Positions 37,383 to 46,999 of a stretch of DNA of 64,000 nt are shown here, piece by piece (the stretch's first letter is position 1; each line of letters begins with the position of its first letter). Below the pieces are notes generated by a model that worked only from the letters and a program-made list of their open reading frames with translations, did no database searches and was not told where the DNA came from. A program made the position numbers and the translations under genes. This stretch comes from Rossellomorea aquimaris. Its GTDB lineage: Bacteria; Bacillota; Bacilli; Bacillales; Bacillaceae_B. The stretch is taken from the NCBI RefSeq assembly GCF_003315075.1, contig NZ_QNRJ01000008.1, positions 62,001 through 126,000 of the forward strand. Direction: 5' to 3'.

Positions 37383-38576
37383 ATGTTAACAGCATTATTT
37401 AGAGAGAAAGTGTTTTCAACCATCCATTATACAAGAGAGGAATTAAAGAATCTGCGAAGTAAGCGTCCAATATTTCTCTGTCCTCATTGTTCATCCGAAT
37501 TGAACCTTCGCATCGGAAACCAAAACGTTCCACATTTTGCTCATCATTCACAGTTCCAGTGTGCGATCGGAAAGCAGCATGAGTCACCGCGGCATCTACT
37601 TAGTAAGCAACTGCTATATGAAAGGTTACGAGAACATTATACGGAGGTGAGTGTTGAGTATTATGTAAAAGAGCTTCAGCAAATCGCTGATATTTATGTA
37701 AAAACGGAATCTAAAAAAATTGCCATTGAGATTCAATGTTCTTCCATTCCCATTCCCGACATCCTTTCCAGAACTGGGGGATATCACAGTCAGAACATCA
37801 CTCCGTTTTGGATGCTTACCCAACCGGTGACAGTAAAACAAAAGGGATTGCTGCATTTACCATCCTTTCAGCAAGCATTTATCCGGTACTCACCCCATAT
37901 CCATCATTTTCTTCTCCATTTTTCTCCTGAAGATAGAAGCTTTACACTATTTACTCATCTCATACCTGTTTCAGTCTCAGCTTTTATTAGTGCAACACCT
38001 GTCAAAATCCCTATTGAGCAATTCACTCTTCCTTTATCCATCCCACATTCTACAGTCAATCACCCATATCTATTAAAAAACTGGAATCAATACCGAATGA
38101 AGTGGATCTATAACAAACTCCATTACAATAAAGCAAAAAGCGATTTATTTTTACGGGAAGTGTATAGAGAAGGGGATACATTTTTATATTTACCTTTGTT
38201 TGTTGGAATGCCTGTATTCCCTCATGGACTCCATTTTAAGAATCATGCGATCGAGTGGCAATACTATATATGGAAAGATTGTCTGAAGAAGGATCGATTT
38301 ATTTCAGAGGAAAAAGTCGTTAAGGTAATTAAAAGAAGGATGGATAGAGGATATTTAGAATTCCGTGCGCTTCCTTTTGTAGGGGGAGACCAACTGCTAA
38401 AGGAAATAGTAAAGAGTTATTTGGCTCTATTGAAGGATATGCAGGTGGTCAGAAGGATGGACGGTGGGCAATATCAGCTCTTGGAGGCGTGGAATTGTCC
38501 AGACAACTTTCCGGGTTTCGAACAGCATCAGCATGATTTTTTTCCTAAATGGAAGCATATATTAAAAAAGGTCTAA
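37383..38576 (+). CDS. coiA: CoiA, competence protein
   Basis: A 397-residue CoiA protein. Near the N-terminus, Cys33-x2-Cys36 with His51, His54/His55 and Cys60 forms a zinc-finger-like region. A PD-(D/E)xK nuclease core follows (IADIY with Asp103, AIEIQ with Glu116 and Gln118). CoiA is needed for transformation recombination after DNA uptake. GAAGGAGGTG precedes the ATG. It lies after mecA as in B. subtilis. Confidence 0.9.
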   Translation: MLTALFREKVFSTIHYTREELKNLRSKRPIFLCPHCSSELNLRIGNQNVPHFAHHSQFQCAIGKQHESPRHLLSKQLLYERLREHYTEVSVEYYVKELQQIADIYVKTESKKIAIEIQCSSIPIPDILSRTGGYHSQNITPFWMLTQPVTVKQKGLLHLPSFQQAFIRYSPHIHHFLLHFSPEDRSFTLFTHLIPVSVSAFISATPVKIPIEQFTLPLSIPHSTVNHPYLLKNWNQYRMKWIYNKLHYNKAKSDLFLREVYREGDTFLYLPLFVGMPVFPHGLHFKNHAIEWQYYIWKDCLKKDRFISEEKVVKVIKRRMDRGYLEFRALPFVGGDQLLKEIVKSYLALLKDMQVVRRMDGGQYQLLEAWNCPDNFPGFEQHQHDFFPKWKHILKKV

Positions 38577-38664
38577 TAAAGATTGTTTTGTTGCAGGAAA
38601 ATCTTAGATAAGAGAGAATGTAACTATAAGGAATTTTCTGTAGATTTCAGAATGGAGGATGTAT

Positions 38665-40488
38665 ATGTCAAAAGATACAGCTACGAAAAGTCTGCCTGGC
38701 AGGAAAGAGGTAGAGGAGAAGTTAACATGGAGATTGGAAGATATTTTTGAAAGTGATGAAGCGTGGGAAAAAGAATACAAAGCAATTAAAGAGTTAACGG
38801 GTAAAGCTGAAGAGTTTAAAGGAACATTAGGCGAGAGTGCAGATCAGCTTTATAAAGCATTTGCCTTCCAAGATGAAATTATGGAACGTATGGGTAGGGT
38901 TTATACATATTCTCATATGCGCTATGACCAGGACACAACCAATTCATACTATCAAGGACTCGATGACCGTGCCAAAAGTCTTTATACACAGTTAGGGAGT
39001 AAATTTGCCTACTTAGTACCTGAAGTCCTTTCGATTGAGGAAAGTAAGCTTCAAGGGTTTCTTGACGAAAAAGAAGAGCTGAAGAAATACAAGCATGCTT
39101 TAGAAGAAATTAATCTCCAGCGTCCGCATGTTCTATCAGCGGAGGAAGAAGCATTACTTGCTCAAGCTTCCGAAGTGTTCAGTGCGGCGAGTAACACGTT
39201 TGGTATGCTGAACAATGCAGACTTGGAGTTTCCGAGCATTAAAGATGAAAACGGGGAAGAAGTAGACATCACACATGGCCGTTTCATTCGATTCCTGGAG
39301 AGCAGTGATCGACGCGTACGGGAAGAATCGTTTAAAAAGGTGTATGAAACCTACGGCAAATTCGAAAATACGTTTGCCTCTACATTAAGTGGCGCAGTAA
39401 AGAAAGATAATTTCGTCGCAAACGTAAGACATTACGATTCAGCAAGACATGCGGCATTATCAAATAACAATATTCCTGAACAGGTGTATGATAACCTGGT
39501 TGATACGGTCAATAAGAACCTTCATTTGCTGCAACGCTATGTAAAGCTTCGCAAGAAAGTATTAGGCTTGGATGAAGTTCATATGTATGACTTATATACA
39601 CCGTTAGTGAAGGAAGTCAAGATGGACATCAGCTATGATGAAGCACAGAACATGATCCTGGATGGCTTAAAGCCTTTAGGAGAAGAATATGCCAATGTCC
39701 TGAAAGAAGGCTTTGATAACCGTTGGGTGGATGTTGTCGAGAACAAAGGAAAAAGAAGTGGTGCATACTCTTCAGGAGCATACGGCACCAATCCTTATAT
39801 CCTCATGAACTGGCAGGATAATGTGAACAATCTATTTACACTGGCTCATGAGTTCGGCCATAGTGTTCACAGCTATTATACGCGCAGTGCTCAGCCGTAC
39901 ACGTACGGCCATTACTCCATCTTTGTTGCCGAGGTGGCTTCTACATGTAATGAAGCATTATTGAATGATTATCTATTAAATACAATTGATGACGAGAAAA
40001 AGCGTCTGTACCTATTAAATCATTACCTGGAAGGATTCAGGGGAACCGTTTTCCGTCAAACCATGTTTGCTGAGTTTGAACACCTCATTCATAAGAAAGC
40101 CCAAGAAGGGGAAGCTCTTACTTCTGAATTCTTAACAAAAGAATATTATGAATTGAATAAAAAGTATTTTGGAGAGGACATCTCGATTGATGAGGAGATT
40201 GGATTGGAATGGGCTCGAATCCCTCACTTCTACTACAATTACTATGTTTATCAATATGCAACGGGCTTCTCGGCTGCGACCGCTCTCAGTCAGCAAATCC
40301 TTGAAGAAGGAGAGCCGGCTGTAGAACGCTACATTGATTTCCTGAAAGCGGGCAGCTCTGATTATCCGATTGAAGTATTAAAAAAAGCAGGAGTGGATAT
40401 GACAACCTCCAAGCCGGTAGAAGACGCATGCAAAGTCTTTGAAGAAAAGTTAAATGAAATGGAAGAACTGCTTGAAAAGTTACAGTAG
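38665..40488 (+). CDS. pepF: Oligoendopeptidase F
   Basis: A 607-residue M3B zinc peptidase with the catalytic HEFGH motif at 395-399 in LAHEFGHSVHSYY and a downstream Glu in EVASTCNEALL. It degrades short peptides in the cytosol. The start at ATG 38665 gives GGAGG a 6-base spacing; ATG 38659 is too close to it. It follows coiA as in B. subtilis (yjbG). Confidence 0.95.
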   Translation: MSKDTATKSLPGRKEVEEKLTWRLEDIFESDEAWEKEYKAIKELTGKAEEFKGTLGESADQLYKAFAFQDEIMERMGRVYTYSHMRYDQDTTNSYYQGLDDRAKSLYTQLGSKFAYLVPEVLSIEESKLQGFLDEKEELKKYKHALEEINLQRPHVLSAEEEALLAQASEVFSAASNTFGMLNNADLEFPSIKDENGEEVDITHGRFIRFLESSDRRVREESFKKVYETYGKFENTFASTLSGAVKKDNFVANVRHYDSARHAALSNNNIPEQVYDNLVDTVNKNLHLLQRYVKLRKKVLGLDEVHMYDLYTPLVKEVKMDISYDEAQNMILDGLKPLGEEYANVLKEGFDNRWVDVVENKGKRSGAYSSGAYGTNPYILMNWQDNVNNLFTLAHEFGHSVHSYYTRSAQPYTYGHYSIFVAEVASTCNEALLNDYLLNTIDDEKKRLYLLNHYLEGFRGTVFRQTMFAEFEHLIHKKAQEGEALTSEFLTKEYYELNKKYFGEDISIDEEIGLEWARIPHFYYNYYVYQYATGFSAATALSQQILEEGEPAVERYIDFLKAGSSDYPIEVLKKAGVDMTTSKPVEDACKVFEEKLNEMEELLEKLQ

Positions 40489-40518
40489 ATAGAGATCAGG
40501 AACCTACTGGTTTAAAAA

Positions 40519-40564
40519 TAAACTCCCCTTAGAAAAGTATTCTGTCTAAGGGGAGTTTATTTTT
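40519..40564. terminator. Bidirectional terminator pepF / small membrane gene
   Basis: A perfect 16-bp stem ATAAACTCCCCTTAGA / TCTAAGGGGAGTTTAT with flanking A and T tracts. Confidence 0.92.
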
Positions 40565-40595
40565 GGAGGGAGTTTTCGAAAGAAAGGTCCGTCCC

Positions 40596-40784
40596 TCATT
40601 TCATTGATTTGAATCCTTTGAAGCGATTGCGGGTTCCGAGGGAGTGGAAGAAGAGCAGGAGTGAGAGAAAGAGGATTGGGGATGTAATATAGATCGGAAC
40701 AAGGCGCATGAGTCCGAGGATGTTTATGAAGAAGCTGATCAGGATTAACAGCAGGAGGATTCCGTATTTTATTTTTAGTGCCAT
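40596..40784 (-). CDS. Small membrane protein (positional YizD)
   Basis: This 62-residue protein has two closely spaced hydrophobic segments (about 7-25 and 30-47) and a basic C-terminus RNRFKGFKSMK. GGAGGG lies 7 bases before the ATG. It sits between pepF and spxH, where B. subtilis has the small gene yizD; homology is not verified. Confidence 0.65.
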   Translation of the reverse strand: MALKIKYGILLLLILISFFINILGLMRLVPIYITSPILFLSLLLFFHSLGTRNRFKGFKSMK

Positions 40785-41002
40785 ATCTTTTCCCTCCGGT
40801 GATAAGTTGTCTTATACACATGTATATGAAGGAGAAGAGGGGAACATGAATGGTTTTTGACAATATTGTGAAATACCATACAAACAACTTGCCAATACAA
40901 GTGGGGGCGTGATATATTATCAGTGTGAAGTTGATCACAAGCAAACATATACCCCTTTGTTTGACCGTGAAAAATTTCTCCCATCCCCTTTGTTCGTATT
41001 GA

Positions 41003-41033
41003 AAAACCGATGTTGGAAACAACATCGGCTTTT
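41003..41033 (-). terminator. spxH terminator
   Basis: On the minus strand CCGATGTTG, loop TTTC, CAACATCGG and TTTTTC, 35 bases past the spxH stop. It may also end an unannotated plus-strand transcript. Confidence 0.85.
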
Positions 41034-41068
41034 CTTGTTTATCGGCTTATTTTAATATATTGAAATAA

Positions 41069-41935
41069 TTAATTGGTTATATATTTCCAGAAAGTTCCGT
41101 GCTTTGCAGGGAGCCTCTTTACTTTTTGCTGAAGTGTCCATTTCTTCATTTGCTTTTCTACTTCTTCAATGGATAAATCATAGACAACGGCTATTTCCTT
41201 CGATGCCACTACACGATAATATTTCATAAATACATCCAGTGGAGGCAGTGGTTGCTTATCAGGCTTCTCTCCTAGCATTTCTTCAATAATATGAACGTAT
41301 ACCTCGTAGGAATACAATCCTGTGATCTTTAAGCCTTCATCTTCAATATTTTCATTAAAGAAAACCAATGTAGGAATTTCTTCTACTTCCATCTCAGATG
41401 TGATCTTTACATCACACTGAAAGGCTTTGGACGCAGATGATGAATTGATATCGTTCATGAACTCACTCAAATCAAGCTTGGCGGCTTGAGCACACTCCTT
41501 GAGTACCTCGATATTGGATATGTCCTGTTTCTGTAAGAATAACCTTTCCTGTAAAAATCTTAGAAACCGGATACCCGAATGCTTTCCTTGAAGCTCGGCA
41601 GCTTTAATGGCGAAAGAAGCAAGATAAGGCGAATCAATTGGATTATCTATCCATAAGCTTCCGTCGCATGACATCCCCGAACGGCTGGCTGTTTTATCCC
41701 ATTGCTGGGCTAAATCTTCCTGCTTACGTTTGGTCGCTATGTTTAAAGAGGCAAGCTGGCCGCTCAAAATGTAACGAATACGAAAGTATTGTCCGTATTC
41801 AATGTGCAATTTCTTTAAGATTGGTTCAAGAGCCCAACATTCCGGGCAAAGAGGGTCAATAAACATATATATTTCCAGTGGTTTCTTATCATGTCCACAC
41901 CCTTTAAGGTGATGCCAGCTATTTGTTCTAGTCAA
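41069..41935 (-). CDS. spxH: SpxH (YjbH), ClpXP adaptor for Spx
   Basis: A 288-residue DsbA/thioredoxin-fold protein with a His-rich N-terminus, the CxxC-type motif DPLCPECW (Cys30, Cys33) and IASKEIAVVYDLS-type C-terminal sequence. It presents Spx to ClpXP and aggregates on disulfide stress. It starts at TTG 41935, with AAAGGG upstream inside the yjbI gene, and overlaps that gene by eight bases. Its target gene spx is 7 kb away. Confidence 0.92.
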   Translation of the reverse strand: MTRTNSWHHLKGCGHDKKPLEIYMFIDPLCPECWALEPILKKLHIEYGQYFRIRYILSGQLASLNIATKRKQEDLAQQWDKTASRSGMSCDGSLWIDNPIDSPYLASFAIKAAELQGKHSGIRFLRFLQERLFLQKQDISNIEVLKECAQAAKLDLSEFMNDINSSSASKAFQCDVKITSEMEVEEIPTLVFFNENIEDEGLKITGLYSYEVYVHIIEEMLGEKPDKQPLPPLDVFMKYYRVVASKEIAVVYDLSIEEVEKQMKKWTLQQKVKRLPAKHGTFWKYITN

Positions 41936-42329
41936 TGCTATTACCCTTTGGTGTTTCTGTATTCACCATATGATGGGCGGTTAATACGAGTCTGTGAAAA
42001 AAGTCATCTCTTACTGGACCCTCTAGATTGACTTCATCCATTGCCTCATGCATACAGCTTAACCAAGCCTTCGCCCGTTCCTCCGTGATGGGAAATGGGA
42101 GATGCCTTGCGCGCAGCATGGGGTGACCATGCTCCTCGGTGTAAAGCGCAGGACCACCTAAATATTGAGTTAGAAATTGTTTTTGTTTGCGAGCTGTCTC
42201 GGTTAAATCATCAGGGAATATTGGTGCTAACTCGGGATGATTCGCTACTTTATTATAAAAAGCTTCAACGAGCATGGAGAGTTTCTTTTCGCCGATAAGA
42301 TTATAAGGCATTTGTGGTTTCTCGACCAT
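41928..42329 (-). CDS. yjbI: Group II truncated haemoglobin (YjbI)
   Basis: A 133-residue globin with EEHGHPMLRARHLPFPI; His76 is the proximal heme ligand. It begins MVEKPQMPYNLIGE. AAAGGAG lies 7 bases before the ATG. Truncated haemoglobins of this group bind oxygen or NO and have peroxidase activity. Overlap with spxH shows coupled expression. Confidence 0.93.
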   Translation of the reverse strand: MVEKPQMPYNLIGEKKLSMLVEAFYNKVANHPELAPIFPDDLTETARKQKQFLTQYLGGPALYTEEHGHPMLRARHLPFPITEERAKAWLSCMHEAMDEVNLEGPVRDDFFHRLVLTAHHMVNTETPKGNSID

Positions 42330-42493
42330 AAGAATGACTCCTTTTTACTTAGATTGTATGTTTATTCTAGCAAGCATTTATTTATATCTCAAACAAATAG
42401 CCTTACATCAACTTATTATTCAAAATTAGTGTAGCCTTTTTTGCACAGTCTATCCGGATTAATATGTTTGATATTTTACAATAAGCGAGTAGT

Positions 42494-42619
42494 AGTTGAT
42501 TTCCGCTTCAGGCGCTCGCTTTCCGCGGGGCGTGCGGTGAGCCTCCTCGGCTTCGCCTGTGGGGTCTCACCTGTCCCGCTATTCCCGCAGGAGTCGAGCG
42601 CCTTCCGCTCCAATCAACT
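42494..42619 (+). repeat. Palindromic dispersed element, copy 3
   Basis: Terminal AGTTGATT (42494-42501) and AATCAACT (42612-42619) are complementary. The arms GGCGCTCG and CGAGCGCC pair, as do the inner GGTGAG and CTCACC. GCTTTCCGCGGGG and CCCGCAGGAGTC are shared with copies 1 and 4. The yjbI-yjbJ gap (42345-42739) contains only this and a terminator. Confidence 0.88.
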
Positions 42620-42693
42620 TTCTTTGGATCGGTTTGCTTTAACAAAATACTTAAAATTGATCTATTAGAAACAATCCATTATAAAAGACCCAA

Positions 42694-42733
42694 ATAAAAG
42701 CAGGCTGACCTGGAAGTGGAGGTCAGCCTGCTT
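42694..42733 (-). terminator. yjbJ terminator
   Basis: A perfect 14-bp stem AAGCAGGCTGACCT / AGGTCAGCCTGCTT, then TTATTT on the minus strand. Confidence 0.9.
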
Positions 42734-42739
42734 GCGGGG

Positions 42740-43378
42740 TCATGTGAAATAGCGATCGGTCACTTTTTTTACGTAAGCAGTGGTTTCTTTAAACGGTGGG
42801 ATGCCGTTGTATTTATCAACATTTCCGGGACCTGCGTTATAGGCTGCCAGAGCCAGTTTAACGTCCCCATTGTACTTATCGAGCATCTGCTTTAAGTGTT
42901 TCGTTCCGGCGAATACGTTTTCTTCCGGGTCAAAGATGTTGTTTACGCCAAGCCCCTTTGCTGTACTGGGCATGAGCTGCATTAACCCGGTCGCACCTGC
43001 ATGACTGACTGCATTAGGGTTGAAGTTGGACTCCTGTTTAATCACCGCTTGAATCAATTTTATGGGGATACCATAGTGATCGGCCGCCCGTGAGATGATT
43101 TCATCGATCTCCTGGGGAGCATTCCGGTTCGGTTCGCTCAAAGCGGAAAGTCCAGGAGGAGGTGAAACAGAGAAAGCTGTTTTGGTTTCCAGTGCCTCTT
43201 TAACGGCCCCTAATGTTTGGTTCATATTTAAATGGTTCTGGTTAGTGTGAAGTGCCTGATTTAATAGTTGTTGAAATAGATCACTGGACCCGCCGGTGTT
43301 TTGCTGAACAGAAGATACTGAACCCAAGCTGTTTAGAGCTTGCAACTCCATCATCGTTCTCAACTGCTGAACATTCAT
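42740..43378 (-). CDS. yjbJ: YjbJ-type lytic transglycosylase
   Basis: A 212-residue protein whose C-terminal half is an SLT lysozyme-like domain: [25 protein letters not shown] with catalytic Glu116, then [16 protein letters not shown]. It cuts peptidoglycan. No signal peptide is visible in the Gln/Ser-rich N-terminal 80 residues, so export is unexplained. GAGGAG precedes the ATG. Confidence 0.88.
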   Translation of the reverse strand: MNVQQLRTMMELQALNSLGSVSSVQQNTGGSSDLFQQLLNQALHTNQNHLNMNQTLGAVKEALETKTAFSVSPPPGLSALSEPNRNAPQEIDEIISRAADHYGIPIKLIQAVIKQESNFNPNAVSHAGATGLMQLMPSTAKGLGVNNIFDPEENVFAGTKHLKQMLDKYNGDVKLALAAYNAGPGNVDKYNGIPPFKETTAYVKKVTDRYFT

Positions 43379-43431
43379 GAGTATAACTCCTCTTCTGGAA
43401 GACTTTTATTCATATACTATATCGGTAATCG

Positions 43432-44013
43432 TCAATCCTTTTTTAATTTTTCCAGGTAAAAACGTTTGATTTTGTTATCCGTCTCCCGAAGTGGGATGTT
43501 TAGTTCCTCCAGTAAGTTCAGGAATATAGCTTCACCTGATGTACGCTCTTTCACTTCATATTCCAGCTCATAGTCTTCCTTTTGTAAATATGAACTCTTA
43601 TCGAAGACCAGAAGCCCGTCTTTATAGTTTATTTCTGCCCGGCTTGTCGTCAGCGTTCCGAAATAATGTAGGGACCCAGTGGGGATTTGAAGGGAAATCA
43701 GAACATCTTTCACTTCTCCTTCAGGAAATGCCCCTTTATGTAAAAGAGATTCAGACTCTTCCTTTGTTAACCTTTGATTCGTTTCTAGTAGATCCTCTTC
43801 TAAAGGGGTTTTTAAGGTCAACGTGTAAGTCCCGTTCTTCTCCCGTATTCTTAAGGCAGATTGTTTACCCTTTAATTGATAGTCCGGCGTATCAAAATAG
43901 TGATTGTCTTGAGATGAGAAATCCTCATCTTTTATATGAAAATGTGAAATTAATCTCGTAAATTCATCTTGTGTCACCAAATTCTTGAATTCTATTTCAA
44001 TTTCCTGTGCCAT
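43432..44013 (-). CDS. yjbK: YjbK, CYTH-domain phosphatase
   Basis: A 193-residue CYTH protein. EIEIEFKN provides the ExExK signature at the N-terminus, and the tunnel-fold residues continue with ALRIREKNGTYTLTLKTP. CYTH proteins hydrolyse triphosphates with divalent metal ions. The start is ATG 44013, as GGAAAGG is nine or so bases upstream. It is divergent from yjbL-yjbM. Confidence 0.88.
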   Translation of the reverse strand: MAQEIEIEFKNLVTQDEFTRLISHFHIKDEDFSSQDNHYFDTPDYQLKGKQSALRIREKNGTYTLTLKTPLEEDLLETNQRLTKEESESLLHKGAFPEGEVKDVLISLQIPTGSLHYFGTLTTSRAEINYKDGLLVFDKSSYLQKEDYELEYEVKERTSGEAIFLNLLEELNIPLRETDNKIKRFYLEKLKKD

Positions 44014-44141
44014 AACAAGCATCCTTTCCTTGCATACTTCTTCTATTATCTCTTTAATAAAAGAGAACTTCAATGTTTAGATGAAATGGTTGTCTTATGT
44101 TAAAATGATACTGATTGTTTAATGGAAGGATGAAGAAAAGC

Positions 44142-44516
44142 ATGAGGAAAATTGTTCAATTTAAACACACAACATATGAAAACGGTACATTATACTTACA
44201 TACCGACCAAGCAGAACTCCTGCAAGGGACAACGGCAGCTGGTCAAATCATTGCAGACTCCGATCGCTATGCTTTCGTATACTTAGCAGAAAATGAAGAG
44301 GAATATGTATACTTATACCTTGAAGAGTCGATCTGGGATGAATTGAAAAAAGCACTTCTAAATAAGAGTGCAGTCATTGCAAAGAGTGATGATTATTCTT
44401 TGGAGTTGGATCAATTCATTGAAGAGCTTGACTATCTTGTGACCAATATAGAAGGAAATGGGAACTACGGTGACGAAATGGTTAAAAAGGTAGAGAACAT
44501 ATTTCTTGATAAGTAG
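44142..44516 (+). CDS. yjbL: YjbL (UPF0738)
   Basis: Started at ATG 44142 (ATG 44130 is the alternative; GGAAGG lies just before it), giving 124 residues. It is a soluble acidic protein with SDRYAFVYLAENEEEYVYLY and the C-terminal GNGNYGDEMVKKVENIF, typical of UPF0738. The function is unknown. It precedes the alarmone synthetase gene, as in B. subtilis. Confidence 0.82.
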   Translation: MRKIVQFKHTTYENGTLYLHTDQAELLQGTTAAGQIIADSDRYAFVYLAENEEEYVYLYLEESIWDELKKALLNKSAVIAKSDDYSLELDQFIEELDYLVTNIEGNGNYGDEMVKKVENIFLDK

Positions 44517-44535
44517 TCACGTAGAGGTGAGGAGA

Positions 44536-45177
44536 ATGAATCACTGGGAACAATTTTTAGCTCCCTACAAGCAAGCGGTTGACGAATTGAAGATTAAGCT
44601 TAAAGGGATGAGGGGAGAATATGAACTTCATAACACACATTCTCCCATTGAATTCGTGACTGGAAGAGTAAAGCCAATCGCGAGTATTCTTGATAAAGCC
44701 AATCAAAAAGGGATCAAGCTATCGAATATTGAAACGGAAATGCAAGATATTGCCGGACTGAGGATGATGTGCCAATTCGTGGAGGATATTCATGTGGTAG
44801 TGGAAAAGCTTCGTGGACGGAATGACTTTACTATTATAGAAGAAAGAGATTACGTGACCCATAAGAAACAAAGTGGGTATCGTTCCTATCATATTGTCAT
44901 TGACTATCCGGTACAAACGATTCACGGAGAAAAAAACATTCTGGTAGAAATCCAAATCCGGACACTTTCGATGAATTTTTGGGCTACGATAGAGCATTCT
45001 TTGAATTATAAGTACAGTGGACAGATTCCCGAGCAAGTACGTCTTCGCATTCAAAGCGCTGCTGAAGCAGCATTCAGACTGGATGAAGAAATGAGCTTGA
45101 TTCGTGAAGAAATTCAGGAAGCCCAAGTCATATTTACAAACAAAAAGGAAAAGGACCAACGGGGGAAAAGCTCTTAA
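44536..45177 (+). CDS. yjbM: Small alarmone synthetase (YjbM/RelQ/SasB)
   Basis: A 213-residue RelA/SpoT synthetase domain without hydrolase. It shows RVKPIASILDKANQKG, DIAGLRMMCQF, and EIQIRTLSMNFWATIEHSLNYK. It makes pppGpp/ppGpp from ATP and GTP/GDP and is homotetrameric in B. subtilis. The start ATG 44536 follows GAGGTGAGGAG. It probably forms an operon with nadK and yjbO. Confidence 0.95.
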   Translation: MNHWEQFLAPYKQAVDELKIKLKGMRGEYELHNTHSPIEFVTGRVKPIASILDKANQKGIKLSNIETEMQDIAGLRMMCQFVEDIHVVVEKLRGRNDFTIIEERDYVTHKKQSGYRSYHIVIDYPVQTIHGEKNILVEIQIRTLSMNFWATIEHSLNYKYSGQIPEQVRLRIQSAAEAAFRLDEEMSLIREEIQEAQVIFTNKKEKDQRGKSS

Positions 45178-45210
45178 CAAAATTAGCAGTGACTTGAAGG
45201 GGGTACACGA

Positions 45211-46008
45211 ATGAAGTTCGCTATTACATCAAAAGGTGATTCGAAGTCCAATACATTAATGCACAAAATGAGGACCTATCTCCAAGATTTTAATTTAACT
45301 TATGATGATGATCAACCGGATATCGTCATATCGGTTGGAGGAGATGGGACGCTGCTTTATGCATTTCATCGCTACAGATCCCGGTTAGATAAGACAGCAT
45401 TTGTAGGTGTTCATACAGGACATCTCGGCTTTTATGCCGATTGGGTGCCGGAAGAGATCGAGAAGCTCGTGATTGCCATAGCGAAGACACCTTATCAAAT
45501 TATCGAATACCCATTATTAGAAACGATCATCCGCTATCAGCATGGAGGGAAAGAAACCCGCTACTTAGCGTTAAACGAATCGACGGTCAAAAGCGTCGAA
45601 GGAACCCTGGTCATGGACGTGGAAATCAGGGGCCAGCATTTTGAACGATTTAGAGGAGATGGACTCTGCTTATCGACTCCATCAGGTAGTACGGCTTACA
45701 ATAAAGCGCTTGGCGGGGCAATCATTCACCCGTCTCTTCCAGCGATTCAATTTGCGGAGATGGCTTCCATCAACAATCGTGTATTTCGTACCATCGGATC
45801 ACCTTTGATTTTACCTGCACATCATACATGCATGCTAAAGCCTGTGAATGGACCGGACTTTCTGATCACCATCGACCATCTATCCCTTCTTCATAAAGAT
45901 GTGAAGAGCATTCAATATCGTGTCGCTGATGAGAAAATCCGTTTTGCCCGCTTCCGTCCGTTTCCGTTCTGGAAGAGGGTGCATGATTCCTTTGTGGCGG
46001 ATGAATGA
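45211..46008 (+). CDS. nadK: NAD kinase
   Basis: A 265-residue ATP-NAD kinase. GGDGTLL at 43-49 is the family signature. [11 protein letters not shown] supplies the NE pair and [17 protein letters not shown] the Gly-rich loop. It phosphorylates NAD to NADP. In B. subtilis the gene is nadF (ppnKA, yjbN), next to yjbM. GAAGGGGG precedes the ATG. Confidence 0.95.
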   Translation: MKFAITSKGDSKSNTLMHKMRTYLQDFNLTYDDDQPDIVISVGGDGTLLYAFHRYRSRLDKTAFVGVHTGHLGFYADWVPEEIEKLVIAIAKTPYQIIEYPLLETIIRYQHGGKETRYLALNESTVKSVEGTLVMDVEIRGQHFERFRGDGLCLSTPSGSTAYNKALGGAIIHPSLPAIQFAEMASINNRVFRTIGSPLILPAHHTCMLKPVNGPDFLITIDHLSLLHKDVKSIQYRVADEKIRFARFRPFPFWKRVHDSFVADE

Positions 46009-46029
46009 CTTAAGGCTGGGAAGTATACG

Positions 46030-46923
46030 ATGAAATTTTATACATTGAAATGGGTTATCCCTTCTTCCTATGACGGGAAACTGATGAGGGAGTTTCTAAT
46101 CGATCAGCAGATCTCAAAGCGTACACTGACTGCTGTGAAGTTTGATGGAGGGACTATAACGGTTAATGGAAACGAAGAAAATGTCCGATATCGCCTTACA
46201 GAAGGGGATATTCTTGAGATGAGGTTTCCTGCAGAAAAAGGGAGTGAGTCGTTAGTTGCTGAAGAGATTCCATTGTCCATCATATATGAGGATGGGGATG
46301 TTCTCGTAGTGGATAAGCCATGGGGGATGAAATCCATTCCGACTAAGAATGAACCGACAGGAAGTCTCGCCAATGCCATAGCCGGTTATTATGAGAGGGT
46401 AGGTATTGGTTCGACGGTTCATATCGTTACTCGATTAGATAAGGATACATCGGGGCTTGTTCTAATAGCCAAACACCGCCACGTTCATCATTTATTCAGC
46501 CTTCAGCAGAAGGGGCGGGAAATTATGAGAACGTATGAAGCATTTGCAGAAGGTGGGTTGGACCCGGACATTGGTACGATCGAAGAGCCTATCGGCCGGA
46601 AACCGGATAGTATCATTGAAAGAGAAGTGCGGCAGGATGGCCGGTATGCACTGACACACTATCGAGTGAAAAAGCGGTACCAGGATTTCGCTCATATTGA
46701 ATTGAGATTGGAAACAGGGAGAACCCACCAAATCAGGGTTCACATGTCATTTATCGGACACCCACTTGCAGGGGATGATTTGTATGGAGGCAGTGTGACG
46801 TTGATAGGAAGGCAGGCACTTCATTGTAAGAATCTGTCTTTTTTTCATCCTGTTAAGAAAGAATGGGTGCATTTGGAGGCTGTGATGCCTCGGGATATGA
46901 GGATTATACTTGAAAGACAATGA
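46030..46923 (+). CDS. yjbO: RluA-family pseudouridine synthase (YjbO)
   Basis: A 297-residue pseudouridine synthase with an N-terminal S4-like segment (EFLIDQQISKRTLTAVKFDGG). The catalytic loop is VTRLDKDTSGLVLIAK, with the essential Asp in RLDKDTSG. It modifies uridine in RNA; the target is unassigned. It lies 21 bases after nadK. Confidence 0.92.
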   Translation: MKFYTLKWVIPSSYDGKLMREFLIDQQISKRTLTAVKFDGGTITVNGNEENVRYRLTEGDILEMRFPAEKGSESLVAEEIPLSIIYEDGDVLVVDKPWGMKSIPTKNEPTGSLANAIAGYYERVGIGSTVHIVTRLDKDTSGLVLIAKHRHVHHLFSLQQKGREIMRTYEAFAEGGLDPDIGTIEEPIGRKPDSIIEREVRQDGRYALTHYRVKKRYQDFAHIELRLETGRTHQIRVHMSFIGHPLAGDDLYGGSVTLIGRQALHCKNLSFFHPVKKEWVHLEAVMPRDMRIILERQ

Positions 46924-46969
46924 AAAAAAGAGATTCTTTTCGGTTGAACTGAAAAGAATCTCTTTTTTT
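46923..46969. terminator. Bidirectional terminator yjbO/prpE
   Basis: A 19-bp perfect stem (AAAAAAAGAGATTCTTTTC and its complement) with a 9-base loop between the convergent genes. Confidence 0.95.
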
Positions 46970-46999
46970 GTCTGGAGGGAGAATTAGCACAACCGCACA

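Noticed and set aside
42441-42668. 75-residue open frame in the yjbI-yjbJ gap
   Set aside because: It is the read-through of repeat copy 3 and has no ribosome binding site.
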